Shown here: positions 1 through 11,849 of the stretch, piece after piece
Layout: each line of letters starts with the position of its first letter
Numbering within the stretch: the first letter of the stretch is position 1
From: Symsagittifera roscoffensis
Lineage: Eukaryota; Xenacoelomorpha; Acoela; Convolutidae
Reading direction: 5' to 3'
Length of the DNA stretch: 64,000 nucleotides
Assembly (NCBI RefSeq): GCF_963678635.1
Contig: NC_087063.1
Span: 14,203,006 to 14,267,005 of the forward strand
Notes under the pieces: model-generated
The model's input: the letters and a program-made list of their open reading frames with translations, nothing else
Database searches by the model: none
What the model was told of the DNA's origin: nothing
Translations under genes and position numbers: made by a program

Positions 1-277
1 CTCCCTCATAAACCCACCTGTGTCTTAAAACATTTATCATACAATTTTTCCGCCCGTTACACCTACACTGGTAGTTGGTATTTTATTTTACTAGTTGACA
101 TTTTATTTTCATAATTTGTTCCAGGTTGTATAATTATTTTATCAAATCGCTTTCACTTTGTCGATGAAAAAACCATTAAATGCAGCGGGCGAAACTTTTT
201 GATCATTCAATTAGTTCTTATATGAAATTGTTATTATTTACAGGGCGCAGTGAATGCATTCGCAGCTTGTTTTTTCA

Positions 278-1874
278 TTATTTTTCCACGTTTCCGTACC
301 GTTTTTCGGAGATTTCTTCCAATTTCTTGATAAGGCTCTTCAATGTACGTTCGTAGACACTTCTGTCAACCAATCGGTTGTTGGTTTCGGCAAAGTCAAA
401 CCTGGTAGTGTTTGCAATTTTCTTTGCCACTTTCTCGTTCATGTTGTATCCTTTCTCGCATATAACAGGCACTACATTTTTCTGCAGTTCCAACGCTTTG
501 TCCAGTTCCATCATGCAAACTTCATTTAATTCATAATTAGTGGACAAAACAGGCATGATTACGGTCGCCTCATCTATTTCAAATTCTGGGCTATTTATCC
601 AGTTGGTGTCGAGACGAACATCGAATGTGTTTCCAGTCAGATCTTTTCTGAGATTGTTTGCTATCGATATGTACGATCCAAAATCCCAGCTGATTAGTAC
701 TTTCGTTTGTTTTGTATCCCTATTTGACCTTGCTTCGCGTGCTTTCATGCGCTGTCCCCGAGTTGAAGGTCTGCTACTTTTGAATATATTATCAACCAAC
801 TTTTCTGAATGTTGTTTAGAGATACTCATGAATAAATAACTGGGATCCGATCCAGGCGACTTGGGAATCTCCACGTCTGATTCTGCCAAACTTTGCAGCC
901 TTCGTTCGCAGTCTTCGATGGCTCTGATTCGTTCTTGAAGTCTATCCGAGTTTTTCCAGGTCAGAGAGTCTTTTTTGGAATCCCAAGATTTTCTTAGTAA
1001 CTTCTCGATAAAAGCCGTATTTTCCAAGTTGCTAAGAATCTCTTCCGCTGCAGCTTTGTCCACTGGCACTACAGGGGGAATACTTTTGTTTTTGAGAATC
1101 TCCAGAGATTCGATTTGAACAAGTAGACGTTTAGGGTACCAATGTAACCCTCGCTTTTCTAAAGGCTCATTAGGCGCACTTTCAGACCATGACTTTTTAG
1201 TAGACTTCTGACCTATTGCGTTCCAAAATGGATCACTGTCCGCTTTTTCCGGATCCTCCAATCTCCGACGTAACGACTCGGTTACTTTCGCGCGATGCTG
1301 GGTCGGGTCCCGGTAGCCTTCCCAGTCTTGCCATTGTGGCCTTTCAAAGTACCAATTATCTCCAATGTTGTCAATTGCAGTGTTAAAAGGCGAACCTGAT
1401 CTGTAGTGAAACAGATCACAATTAGAGCTAAAATTTAATTGATTTCCTTTTCGTAAAATGACATCTTTTGTCGTGGGCACCACTAGACTTTCAGCAGGTG
1501 GCCACTCGTAGAAAATTGATTTCATCTCTCCTTTGATCTGAAATATATCTATTTCATGAACGCATGGTTTCTCGGCCGCTAATTTGTATACATGGAACGA
1601 ATCCCTGCATTTGAACACTTCTGGGGGTTTATCGAAATAAGTCTTGGTTATTTCTTGTTTCTTGAGCGCCTCAAAAAACTGGTCGAACCATGTTTCAGCT
1701 GGCAAATCTGCGACCAAGTAAGCTTTTCTATTTGCCTCCGGAACAGGGAACACTGACTCGTTTGTGACTGGTCCATTTTTAGTGCTGACTTTGAAAACGC
1801 AATCTTGAATGTCGTCAATAGGAACAACGCCCTTTTGAGAAGAAACATTTTCACCGAAGTCGAACCGCAAAACC
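278..1874 (-). CDS. TIR-domain protein, last coding exon
   Basis: A reading frame of about 530 codons ends in TAA at 278-280. The last ~140 residues form a Toll/interleukin-1 receptor (TIR) domain at roughly 706-300: an opening strand KVLISWDFGS, a mid-domain strand-turn PVLSTNYELNE, then a helix with MMELDKAL and the strand KNVVPVI. The Glu in MMELDKAL sits where NAD-cleaving TIRs such as SARM1 keep their catalytic Glu, so both a scaffold role and an NADase role are possible. The preceding ~390 residues match no family I recognise; they include a charged, probably helical stretch before the TIR. No transmembrane segment or signal peptide is visible, so I infer a cytosolic protein. The frame has no ATG at its 5' end. 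It is preceded by tttaattatttcag, a good 3' splice site with AG at 1876-1875, so the exon starts at 1874 in phase 2. An ATG at 1899 is in another frame. Confidence 0.8.
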
Positions 1875-2107
1875 CTGAAATAATTAAAGGGCAACTCATT
1901 TTTTAAATTTAGTCAGAGAATTCGAAGTGAGGAGGTAACTTCATTAATTTTTTTGAAAAGCTTTTAATTTTTTCCCTTTTAAAAGCTAAAGAAAATGGAT
2001 GGGGATGAGCGATAGCTCATCTCGAAACCTGTTCTAGCCATTTTTACTTCAATTCAGAATCAGATGAACCAGCTCGCTAGTTAGGAACCATTTTAGATGG
2101 TTTATTT

Positions 2108-2534
2108 CGTGCTGATTTAAATTATCCGGACAAAACGAATTAAAATTGAAATTTAAAACGCATTTTTTTTTCAAATTCGGTTGATTTATGTGAAAAAAAT
2201 GCTTACAATTTTAGCAGAAATAATTACTATGGCGCATTTTGTTAATTGTTTGTTGGGCCAAGTAAGAGGCTCACTTTGATATAATTATGTCATTGATTGA
2301 CTTAATATTTTCGGTGTAACTTATGATGGACTAAATAAGTCGAAAACTATCCATTTTTGGGGTGAAAATTTTGGCCCCAATTTTGCAAAACCAGTTGCAC
2401 CACACTAATTTTGCTGAACTTCTGAGCATGGTTTTCGTCAAATTTTTTTTACCTAAATTCAAACCAATTCGAGAAAAATGCGTTTTAACTTTCGAGTTTA
2501 AGGCATTTTTTTCGGATAAATTGAATCAGCATTG
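2108..2534. mobile_element. Diverged Tc1/mariner-like MITE copy
   Basis: The two ends are inverted copies of each other: GTGCTGATTTAAATTA at the left and a diverged TGAATCAGCATTG at the right, followed by TA. The terminal ~90 bases on each side pair with those of the better preserved element at 11117-11849. The inside shares the segments 'tttggggtgaaaattttggcccc' (split by mismatches) and 'gaggctcactttgatataat' with that element. No coding capacity. The right end is included in the segmental duplication that follows. Confidence 0.7.
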
Positions 2535-4147
2535 TATTTCATGAAGGAGGCTGAATATTTTTAATAAATTGTTTGATGCTCAAAACGAAGCAACGACCAA
2601 TTGATTAAAAGTTAGGAGGAGTCTGAAAAAAATGAGAGGCTTGAATTTTGCGGAAAAGCGGGTTGGTTATTTCAACTTCAATCGGCAGCCAATATTGATT
2701 TGGTAAGGTAAAAATTGTAAGGAAAAGTAAAAGATTTCTCATCTTGCAGCCAATATTGATTTATTATTATAGAAATTCTAAAGAAAAGTACAAGACTTCA
2801 CAGCTGGCAACAAGGCAATTCTCAATATTTCATTTTCTGCGTGTTTTCCAACACTTCAATCTAATTTAAATAAATTTCAAGAGCAAGTTTAGATTAAGTC
2901 AGGATTACTCAATTGTGGCTACCCAAATCTCGGCTTTGAATGACTTTTGTGAGTCGGGTAAACGTGTCACCTGTGCTGCACGGTAATAGAAAAAACAAAT
3001 AAAATCACGACAAACAAGTTTTAATTTGTTTTCACCATCCGAGCAACTAAACAGAAATCTTCAAATTTTTTAAACCTTTTTCTGCAACTACTTAAGATAG
3101 AGGCTTCACGTTTTGTCACATGGTCAATGAAGCTATTTGGAACAATCAAAGTGCACCGAATTTTTAAAAATTATGTTTTCGAGGCGCTTAGTCAGACTTT
3201 TACTAAGTGTGGTTTTGTTATTGTTCCGTCTTTCGAAGAAAATGACGGAATCTCTGTGTGTTCGGGTGATTTGTCTCTGGACAATTTTTGGCTTTTTAAA
3301 TAGCAATTTTTACAAGTTTTCTGTATATCATTCGTAAAAAAGCGGTTGCCATGGACTCAATTTGAAAAAATAAATAGGTTTTACCAGTGGTCTTTTTTGC
3401 AAAACTAGGGGGGTTTATGGATTGCAAGTTTCGCAAAATTGGAAAAAATAAACCGCGATACATTTTGTCCTAAGCGGGTTTTTTGTGCGTAAGCGGGTTT
3501 TTTTTTATCTCAGAAATGGTTTCCGAGTGACTTGCGGCATGCTATTTGGTCTATTTAAAACTTGGCTATGTGCGAAAGTTATCACTATGAAGCTTTTATA
3601 GTGTGTGAGTAGATAGTTTTCAAAATAAATATCAAAATGAACAATTTTGTTTTTCTTTTGCCATGTAAACTACCACGTAGACATTATGTTTGAAACATTG
3701 GGCTGGAAAAAAATCATTGAGGTTGCCACGTAATTAATACTGAGCTGCTAGAAATTTCATTCAGCTACTCAGCGAAAGGAACATGCGCATCAAAAAGCAA
3801 AAAACTTAAATTCTAAGTAGTGAAAAAATATATTTACTTGAAGTAAAAGATGCCTTTTAGCGTATCAATCGCTTGCTAAATTTGATGTTCACACATGCTA
3901 TACAATTTTTTTTGGGTATAAAGATTTTTCAGTTAGTAGTTTCAAATTCTTAGCTATTAGCAAAAATAGCAAACGTTAGCTGTACGCAAATGTCTGAAAA
4001 ATATGAAAAAAAAACCTTAATCGGGGGCCTAGTGACTTGCATGGGTGCTACTTAGCATGCGCAACTAAAGTATTTACTCAATTTGATGCGCACGCAAATG
4101 AGAGAAAAGAAACTCACTCTAATTGCACTAATAGCCACATGAAAAGC
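2436..4147 (+). repeat. Segmental duplication, copy A
   Basis: About 1.7 kb that reappears in the same orientation at 4465-6665. Landmarks common to both are the right end of the Tc1-like element, an internal imperfect ~61-bp tandem pair (2689-2810) beginning GCAGCCAATATTGATTT, a run of 'aaaagcggttgccatggactc', and the closing segment around 'gcaaatgagagaaaagaaa'. No credible gene lies inside. Divergence is modest with small indels, so the duplication is old but recognisable. Confidence 0.85.
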
Positions 4148-4464
4148 TGCACGCATGCAAGTAGGCCTGTCCCCTTTTTCATAAAATAACAAAACTGTTT
4201 CTGAGCTAATTGAATGAATTAGTAAAACATTGCGTTTTATCTCCTCTCATTCGAGACTGTATTATTTGTTGAGGGAAGCTCTTTTTTTACGATTCAAGGC
4301 CGTTTCTTAGCGTCTAGAACTTTCAAGCGGTACCACTATTGCAGCCGAAATTGGTCATGCTGTGGTAGACCTGAAGCTAGAGGCTAAGTGAGAGCTCGTC
4401 TTCACACACTATCATTGCCATGCCATGGGATCGAATACTAAGTGCCTCATACTATGCCATGTTT

Positions 4465-6665
4465 TTTCACCCAAATTCAGACCAATTCGAGAAACATGCG
4501 TTTGAACTTTCAAGTTCATTGCGTTTTTTTTTTTCGGATAAATTGAATCAGCATTGGACTTCATGAATGAGGCTGAATTTTTTCAATAACTTGTTTGATG
4601 CTCAAAACGATCAACTGGTTAAATATTGGGGGCGATCTGAAAAAAATGAGAGGCTGGGATTTTGCGGAGAAGCGGATTAGTTATTTCAATTTCAATCGGC
4701 AGTCTATATTGATTTGGTAAGATAAAAATTGTAAAGAAAAGTAAAAGATTTCTCATCTTGCAGCCAATATTGATTTGGTATTATAAAAATTCTAAAGAAA
4801 AGTACAAGACTTCACAGCTAGCAACAAAGCAGTCCTCAATATTTCGTTTTCATTGTGTTTTCCAACACTTCAATCTAATTTACATAAATTTCAAGAGCAA
4901 GTTTAGATTAAGTCAGGATTACTCAATTGTGGCTACCCAAATCTCGGCTTTGAATGATTTTCTGAGTCAGGTAAAAGTGTCACCTGTGCTGCACGGTAAT
5001 AGAAAAAACAAATAAAATCACGACAAACAAGTTTTAATTTGTTTTCACCATCCGAGCAGCTAAACAGAAATCTTCAAGTTTTTTAAACCTTTTTCTGCAA
5101 CTACTTAAGTTAGAGGCTTCACGTTTTGTCACATGGTCAATGAAGCTATTTGGAACAATCAAAGTGCACTGAACTTTAAAAAATTATGTTTTCGAGGCGC
5201 TTAGTCAGACTTTTATTAAGTTTGTTTTTGTTATTGTTCCGTTCGGGTGATTTTTCTCTAGACATTTTTTGGCTTTTTAAATAGCAACTTTTACAAGTTT
5301 TCTGTATATCATTCCTAAAAAAGCGGTTGCCATGGACTCAATTTGAAAAAATAAACAAGACTGCTCGTATCAGGGCGAAGGGCTGAATGTTCCGACTGCC
5401 TTTTCAGGTTTATCGAGCAGTAGTAATATTAAAAAAATTAAATATAATTAAAAAAAATGAAAAAGTTTTTTTCTTAAAAATGGAATTTTTTTACGAAATC
5501 ATCCCCCCCACACCATATGAAGTTTAACAATATAGATTTTGCTCATTGTAACAAAACATATATGGCAAAAAGCGTCTTTCACCCAATTTGGAACAATTTA
5601 AAAGATGGATTAAATCTCCGCTTAGGCGTTAAAAGCGCGAAATATATCGCGCGTTAATTGTCTCAATTTGAACAAAATGGCAATCTTTAAACCCCTCATA
5701 ATTTTGAGAAAAATGATCACCGGTGAAATATTTTTTCAAATTCAAGCTCAAGACAACAATACCTTTTGAATGATATAAAAAAATTCTGTCCAAAATGGCT
5801 AGTTCAAAAGTCGAAATTTGTCTGAAGAAAAAAAAACCCACCCCGAGCGCAAATATTCCGTCACTTTCGTATCGAAAGTCGGAACAATAAATTTTACCAG
5901 TAGTCTTTTTTTGCAAAATTAGGGGGGTTTATGGATTGCAAGTTTTGCAAAATTGAAATATAAAAAAACCGCGATATATTTCGTCCTATCACCGCGTAAG
6001 CGGTTTTTTTTAAATCTCAGAAATGGTTTCCGAGTGACTTGCGGCATGCTTTTCGATCTATTTATAACTTGCCTATATGCGAAAGTTATCACTATGAAGT
6101 TTTTATAGTGTGAGAGTAGATAGTTTTCAAATTAAATATCAAATTGAACAATTTCTTTTTTTGCCATGTAAACTGCCACGTAGACCTTATCTTTGAAACA
6201 TTGGGCTAAAAAAAATTCATTGAGATTGGCACGTAATTATTACTGAGCTGCTCAAAATTTCATTCAGCTACTCAGCGAAATGAACATGCTCAACAAAAAG
6301 CAAAAAACCTAAATTTTGAATAGTGAAAATTTATATTTAATTGAAAGTAAAAGATGCCGCTGAGCGTATCAATGGCTTACCAAATTCGATGTTCACATTA
6401 GTGATATACATATTTTCCTTGAGTATAAGGATTTTTTAGTATAAAGTTTCAAAAACATAGCTATTAGCAAAATTAGCAAAAGTCTGAAAGCAAACCTTAG
6501 CTGTTAGCAAAAGTCTGAAAAATATGAAAAAATACCTTTATCGGGGGCCTAGTGACTTGCATGGAGGCTACTTAGCTTGTGCAGTTAAAGTACTTAATCA
6601 ATTTGATGCGCACGCAAATGAGAGAAAAGAAAGTCAATTCTAATTGCACTAATAGCCTCATGCTA
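4465..6665 (+). repeat. Segmental duplication, copy B (interrupted)
   Basis: Direct copy of 2436-4147. It is longer because a 530-bp element sits at 5356-5885; without it the block is ~1.67 kb. The boundary on the left is inside the MITE right arm. The 300 bases between the copies (4148-4464) are not duplicated. Confidence 0.85.
5356..5885 (+). mobile_element. 530-bp non-autonomous interspersed repeat, complete copy
   Basis: This segment interrupts copy B exactly where copy A is continuous, so its ends are set by the empty site. It begins CAAGACTGCTCGTATCAGG and ends CGAAAGTCGGAAC, and is flanked by AATAAA on both sides (5350-5355 and 5886-5891), a likely 6-bp target duplication, although AT-rich flanks weaken that. 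An internal GTTCCGAC at 5389 is the inverse of the terminal GTCGGAAC. No protein is encoded. A second full copy is at 10002-10503 and a 3' fragment at 59108-59369. The class is undetermined: fold-back MITE or SINE are both possible. Confidence 0.75.
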
Positions 6666-7460
6666 AGCCACATTCAAAGTTTCTCCCAACCCAATCGCTT
6701 GAACAAAATCAAATGCCTTGCAAATGTGAACGCAGCACCCGGATCAACAAGTTTAGATTAATTCTTTTTTGAATGATTTCTCTGATTTGGATTAACTCAC
6801 CATTTACATGAGCGTTATTGGAGAAACTGGAAAAGTTGCTCACATTTATCAATTCAATCTGCTTCTATACAATAATTGAAATTTTGCGTAGAAGAGATGT
6901 CATCGTTACAAAAATATCTTATTCCAGAGACCCCATGTTTTTATTACAGTCAAAACTGATCAAAAAACTGCCTTGATTTAGTTTATATCATTTAGTCTTA
7001 CCTTTTTTTTAAATTTAGTTTTACATTTATGATAATCACAAAAAATCTAACAACTTCAACAAGGTTCGGTGAAGTCCTATGGATTCGAATGATGTCCCAT
7101 AAAGTCAAATATAGTCGTCGAACAAAGTCGAACGATGTCCAGTAAAGTCGAGAGCAAAATAGAAAAAAAAACGAACGATATCCGTCAAAGTTGAACAAAG
7201 TCAAGCCAAGTCGAACGCGGTTTTTGTTCGAGCTAAAAGGTCAAAAACGGCCATCGCGGGAGTAAAAAAAATTCGGGTATCAATAATTCGTTTTGGTTGA
7301 ATATTGCTTGATTTGCACATTTTTAACAATTTATTTTTGGTGATTTATATCAATTTAGAAAATAAATTAGGATGAACATTACAATTTTTTTGCGTCCAAT
7401 TTTTTTGTTGATGTCTATGCATTTAAATGTTCTAACAAGATATTCAATTGTAAACTCTTA
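6666..7460. other. Non-coding stretch with repeated AAAGTCGAA motif
   Basis: No gene seen. Between about 7060 and 7215 short words such as AAAGTCGAAC, GAACGATGTCC and AAAGTCAA recur irregularly, like a decayed minisatellite. It lies in the inferred intron of the TIR gene. Confidence 0.4.
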
Positions 7461-7461
7461 C

Positions 7462-7853
7462 CTTCCATTCGGCGGATTTAGAGAAACAGCGCACACATTT
7501 TTTGTAGCAAACACCACAAAGTTATCAGTAGCTTGTATTTCGGAAAATACAATCGAGTTATCTTTAGAGACTTCCCGAGCTCTTCCATTTTCCCGCTCAC
7601 AGAGTTTCTGAAAGCTTGTTTTCAGATACCCGGTTTTCGCCTTTTCTGCCTTCACGGTGAAAGTGGTTTTGATTTTTGCGAGGTTGATGACTCCGTAGAC
7701 CTCAGCGTTGTCGGGTTGTTTCCTCAGCGCATCTAGAAACTCCTTGATTTCTTTGATCTGGGTTGCATCAACCGTTTTTGTCGCTGCTTTCAACAATACA
7801 TAAATTACGTCATCAGATAGCTCATTGATAATTAATATATGTTTGAAAAACAA
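7462..7853 (-). CDS. Coding exon, probably upstream exon of the TIR gene
   Basis: About 130 codons open on the minus strand with protein-like composition (for example ATQIKEIKEFLDALRKQP and DNFVVFATKNVCAVSL). I recognise no domain. The frame closes at the TAA inside the donor AAG|GTAAGAG (GT at 7461-7460), which is what a true exon end looks like. It begins without ATG; acceptor candidates are AG at 7855-7854 or 7822-7821, so more 5' exon(s) are needed. The exon ends two bases into a codon, matching the phase of the TIR exon at 1874 on the same strand. No other minus-strand exon was found between them. Confidence 0.6.
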
Positions 7854-10001
7854 CTTTTAGACAATCATTTATTATTTGAAAAAATTCTCGCAAGAAATAA
7901 TGGTGAAATTTCAAAAATAAATCAACCTGCTTGAACGCCCGACATGCATTTCAAATTGATTGCACCCGGCGCCTGATTTTGTAATCTTTGTTATGCTTTT
8001 GAATTGAGGCAGCCTTGCTTATTTTTTACCTTTATTGGTTTGACCCTGAGGCGACGAGACATCAACTGACGGTGTTATAGAGTTGGTAGACGGAACACAG
8101 CCCATTTTGCTCCAAATAACAGCACACTCAATAATATATGATTTCAAAAAAGTAATTTTTTGATGCAGACAGCTGAAAACTAGAGCGCTTTATGCGAAGA
8201 ATTTGTCAAGTAGTTGTTTTATTTTCTGAATAAAGCATGTTGTCGCTGCCAGATCGGTCTATCGGTAATGCTTTTGTTTAAGCTTCAACCAAGTTTCAGT
8301 CCATAAAAGTAAGAGTTCGCTCAAAGCTAAAATATCCGAATTTTTTTTATTAAGCATATATGAATTACCTGGTAATTTTACGAAATGCACTCGAAAAGTC
8401 ATACAGTATGACATAAGCACGTCAAAAGTTTGTTTTTATATAAAAAAGAATAAACATCGTTCTTAATGTTTTTTCACTCGCAAGCGCGTCAACAAAAGTG
8501 TTTATGTTGATTTTGTAAGCGAAACTCGGAAGAAAATGTAAGAAATTATGTGAATTCTGTTTTTTAATTAACCTCCTACGCGCAACGTAGAATTCTAAGT
8601 TAATTTGCATCTAGTTCCTTATTATGAAGACTTGCCTTTTAGCATAACTTGTAAAGCTAGATGTAAGATGATCCGAAAGAGGAAGATTCAAAAAAAAGCA
8701 GAATAAGCCGCCTAAATAGCTGTTTTGGGTACTTTAAAAAAGTTTGCGCGCATTCCCCTATTTTTTTTCTTTATGATTTTTTTCTTTATTATATAAGCCA
8801 TGATGGGTGTAAAAAGGGTGTACTGAGCGTCTCGTGTTGCTTGAAATTAAATTAAATTGCTGGTCTCAAGTCAATTTGAAACGCATTAATCCGCCGCTTA
8901 CAGGTTTTATAAGATTGCTATATATCGCGCGTTGTTATCGCAAATTGATCAAATTAGTAATTTTCAAAACCCCGTTATTTTATGAAAAAGGTTCAGAGGA
9001 AAAAAGAAAAAATTTTTTTTTATGTAGTACGACACAACGAATTTTATGCCAAAACAAGTGAAAAGTTTTTTGAAAATTCGACGACACCATTTTTGCAAAA
9101 TGTATGAAATTTGTATGACTTGTATTTTTTCATAGACTTAGTTTATGGAATTATATGATTAGCATTTTGGTCTATGGAGGTCAAACCTATTATAAGTTCG
9201 TCCACATTCGGAAAAACAGAAAGCGTACAGCTGTTTTGCAATGTCACGTGATAATAATAACTAGATACAGTTATTTTTCATCAAAAATATAAAGGATGCA
9301 AAAACATCTTTCAAATGATTTTAAATGTTGTGTTTTTTTTGTATTTCGTTTTGATGTTAGAACAAAAAAAGACTGGGATCTCGTAAGAGCCTAAGCTTGA
9401 ATATTCGACTGCTCCTTAAAAAGTTTTGAGAAAAATTTTTTTTTGCGATTTTCGCGATAAATTATTATTCAACTTATAAATGCAGAAAACAAAACATTAA
9501 TCGCATTGATTGGTTTGGTTAGCAAATGCAATCACAGTATTAATCAGCAAATTTCTAACACAAACGAACTATGAGCTTTCAAATTGGCTTTTTGTGAAGG
9601 TTTTTTTTCTGTTTTTTTTACTGTTTGGGGAATCTCTGCAGTTTGTTTGAAATAGAATTGAAAGTTTACCAAACAATCAACATTTTGGCTAGTTCGGCTT
9701 CTGTATAAAGTTATAAATCGACATTAAATTGTGAACGAAGTTTTTCGAAATGATGCTGAAGTTTGATTGGCAAATTCTGGCCAATCAGATTGAAGCGAAT
9801 TAGTTTCAGATCAAACTGTTGAAATATCATTGTTTTTGAGCCGAATAAGTTAAAAAAAAACTATAAATGTTCCGTCTTTTCCTTTGGGTTGAAAGGGTTA
9901 AAAAGCGTTGAATTAGTTATACCGCCATTCAAGAAATTGAATGCTAAAACGAATTTACTCTCAAATTGTCTGCCAAAAACTTTTTCATCACTAAGTTCCA
10001 A
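7854..10001. other. Intergenic or intronic AT-rich DNA with two repeat relics
   Basis: No gene seen. Around 8833-9010 there is a diverged relative of the 530-bp repeat (shared 'atatatcgcgcgtt' core followed by a TTTTCAAAACCCC-like segment), and at 9369-9420 a diverged relative of its 5' end (GACTGGGATCTCGTAAGAG). Confidence 0.4.
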
Positions 10002-10503
10002 CAAGACTGCTTGTATCAGGGTGAAGCCCTGAATGTTCCGAATGCCTTTTAAGGTTTATGGAGCGGTAATAACATGAAAAAATTAAATTTAATAAAAAAG
10101 TTAAGGAAATTAAAAAAAAACATCACCCCACACGTCATATTAAATACAAAGTGATAGATTTTGCTGCTATTAACAAATCAATTATGGCGTATAAGCTTCC
10201 TTAAACCAATTTGGAAGGATTTCTCAGACGAATTAAATCTCGTTTACGAGTTAATAGCGCGAAATATATCGCGCATTCATTGTCCCAAATTGGCCAAAAT
10301 GGCAATCTTTAAACCCCCGTAACTTTACGAAAAATCATCACAGGTGATATATCTTTTCAAATTTAAGCTCAGGACAACAATACTTTTTGAATGATAAAAA
10401 AAAATTCTGTCTTAAATGGCTAGTTAAAAAGTCGAAATTTGTCTGAAGAAAAAAACCATCCCGAGCACAAATTTTCCGTTACTTTCGTTACGAAAGTCGG
10501 AAC
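10002..10503 (+). mobile_element. 530-bp repeat family, second full copy
   Basis: Begins CAAGACTGCTTGTATCAGG and ends CGAAAGTCGGAAC, matching the element at 5356-5885 over its length with scattered substitutions and small deletions. It shares the 'gcgcgaaatatatcgcgc' core and the AATGGCAATCTTTAAACCCC segment. No obvious target duplication survives. Confidence 0.75.
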
Positions 10504-11116
10504 AGTAATTCAATCATAACATTTTTCACTTCATCACTTCAGCTCAATCACTTCATTTCAAATGTATGAATTTTAAAATTGTCGGTCAAATACAATTATT
10601 CAACCACTACATTTGGTCTGAAAAAAACATCTGCCATGAATGTTGCGCTATTTTCTTCAAAACACGGATCAACAACTTCAGCTCAAAGATGGTGTTTGGG
10701 TCAAAATGCACAATACAGCTGTACTTTTGGGCCCAATGACTTAACTAATTCCTCTGCAACACTAATACTAATTCATTGAGTTTTCCGAAAAAGCTATAAG
10801 AGATCAGGAGAGGAACCACCAAAGGCAAATTGAGTTTCTCGTCAACAAACTGTTTAGTCAAATAGCAGTTCCCACTTTTGCAGCCATCATTTTGGCCTAC
10901 AAAATAAACAATTCTCAAACCGCAAAATTTGCGTTACAGTTGCTTGAATCCTATCTCGCGCAGTTTGCGCTGCAAGTGGCTTTCAACCAGAAATTTGAAG
11001 TAATTGATCTTAATATATTTTGGGGGCTATTCTCATGCGAGAAAGACCGAATGGCCGAAAAACTCGTGGGCGAAAGACCGAAAATAAACTTAGCTGAAAG
11101 TCAAATTTTCAAAATA
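10504..11116. other. No gene recognised
   Basis: Short open frames occur on the plus strand (10579-10779, 10892-11125), but they have no recognisable motif and the second runs into the neighbouring MITE. I see nothing else. Confidence 0.4.
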
Positions 11117-11849
11117 CAGTGCTGATTTAAATTAACCGGACAAAACGCGTTAAACTTGAAATTTAAAACGGATTTTTCTCAAATTGGGTTGAGTATAGGT
11201 GAAAATCTATGAAGATAAAATTTGCTTAAAATTTTAGCAGAATTAAAATGGTGTAATTTATTTTGCGAAACTCGGGCCCGAAATTTTACCCCAAAAATGG
11301 GTCATTTTGGCTTTTCTTAGTTAATCAAAAATTACGCCAAAAATACTCGGACGATCACAGAGATAATTAAATCAAAGTGAGCCCCCTACGTAGCCCAACA
11401 AACATTAAAAAGAGTATTTTCTCCAAAAAAAAATTGCAAATTGTTTAAAAATTGTTTTTAAATAAAAAGTTGGTATTTTATATAGTAAAAACGACCTTTT
11501 TTGTCTATCAAACAAAAATAAAATATTTTATACAATTTTTTGGAGGTTATGCCCTTCTTAAAGTTTGTTGGGCTACGTGAGAGGCTCACTTTGATATAAT
11601 TTTGTCTATGATCGTCAGAGTATTTTTGGCGTAATTTTTGATTAACTAAGAAAAGCCAAAATGACCCATTTTTGGGGTAAAATTCCGGGCCCGAATTTCG
11701 CAAAATAAATTACACAATATTATTTCTGCTAAAATTGTAAGCAAATTTTGTCTTCATAATTTTTCACCTAAACTCAATTTAATTTGAGAAAAACGGGTTT
11801 TAAATTTCAAGTTTAACGCGTTTTGTTCTGTTAATTTAAATCAGCACTG
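11117..11849. mobile_element. Tc1/mariner-like fold-back MITE, near-intact
   Basis: Both ends read inward as CAGTGCTGATTTAAATTA and the element is flanked by TA (11115-11116 and 11850-11851), the signature of Tc1/mariner-class insertion. The arms (about 11117-11410 and 11559-11849) are inverted copies of each other across ~290 bases with few differences, leaving a ~150-base AT-rich centre. No transposase is encoded. A transcript across it would fold into one very long hairpin. Confidence 0.85.

Larger units (their letters stand above)
1875..7461 (-). other. Inferred large intron of the TIR-domain gene
   Basis: On the minus strand a consensus donor (AAG|GTAAGAG, GT at 7461-7460) and the acceptor before the TIR exon (AG at 1876-1875) bracket 5587 bases. 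The upstream exon ends two bases into a codon and the TIR exon supplies the third, so the phases match. The interval contains only repeats: a Tc1-like element, a segmental duplication and an inserted 530-bp element. That the two exons belong to one gene is inferred from strand, phase and order. Confidence 0.5.

Noticed and set aside
254-839. Plus-strand open frames opposite the TIR exon
   Set aside because: They are antisense reflections of the TIR coding sequence, with no motif of their own.
1648-1899. Start of the TIR gene at the ATG at 1899
   Set aside because: That ATG is out of frame with the TIR exon, and a good splice acceptor lies just inside, so the ATG is probably intronic.
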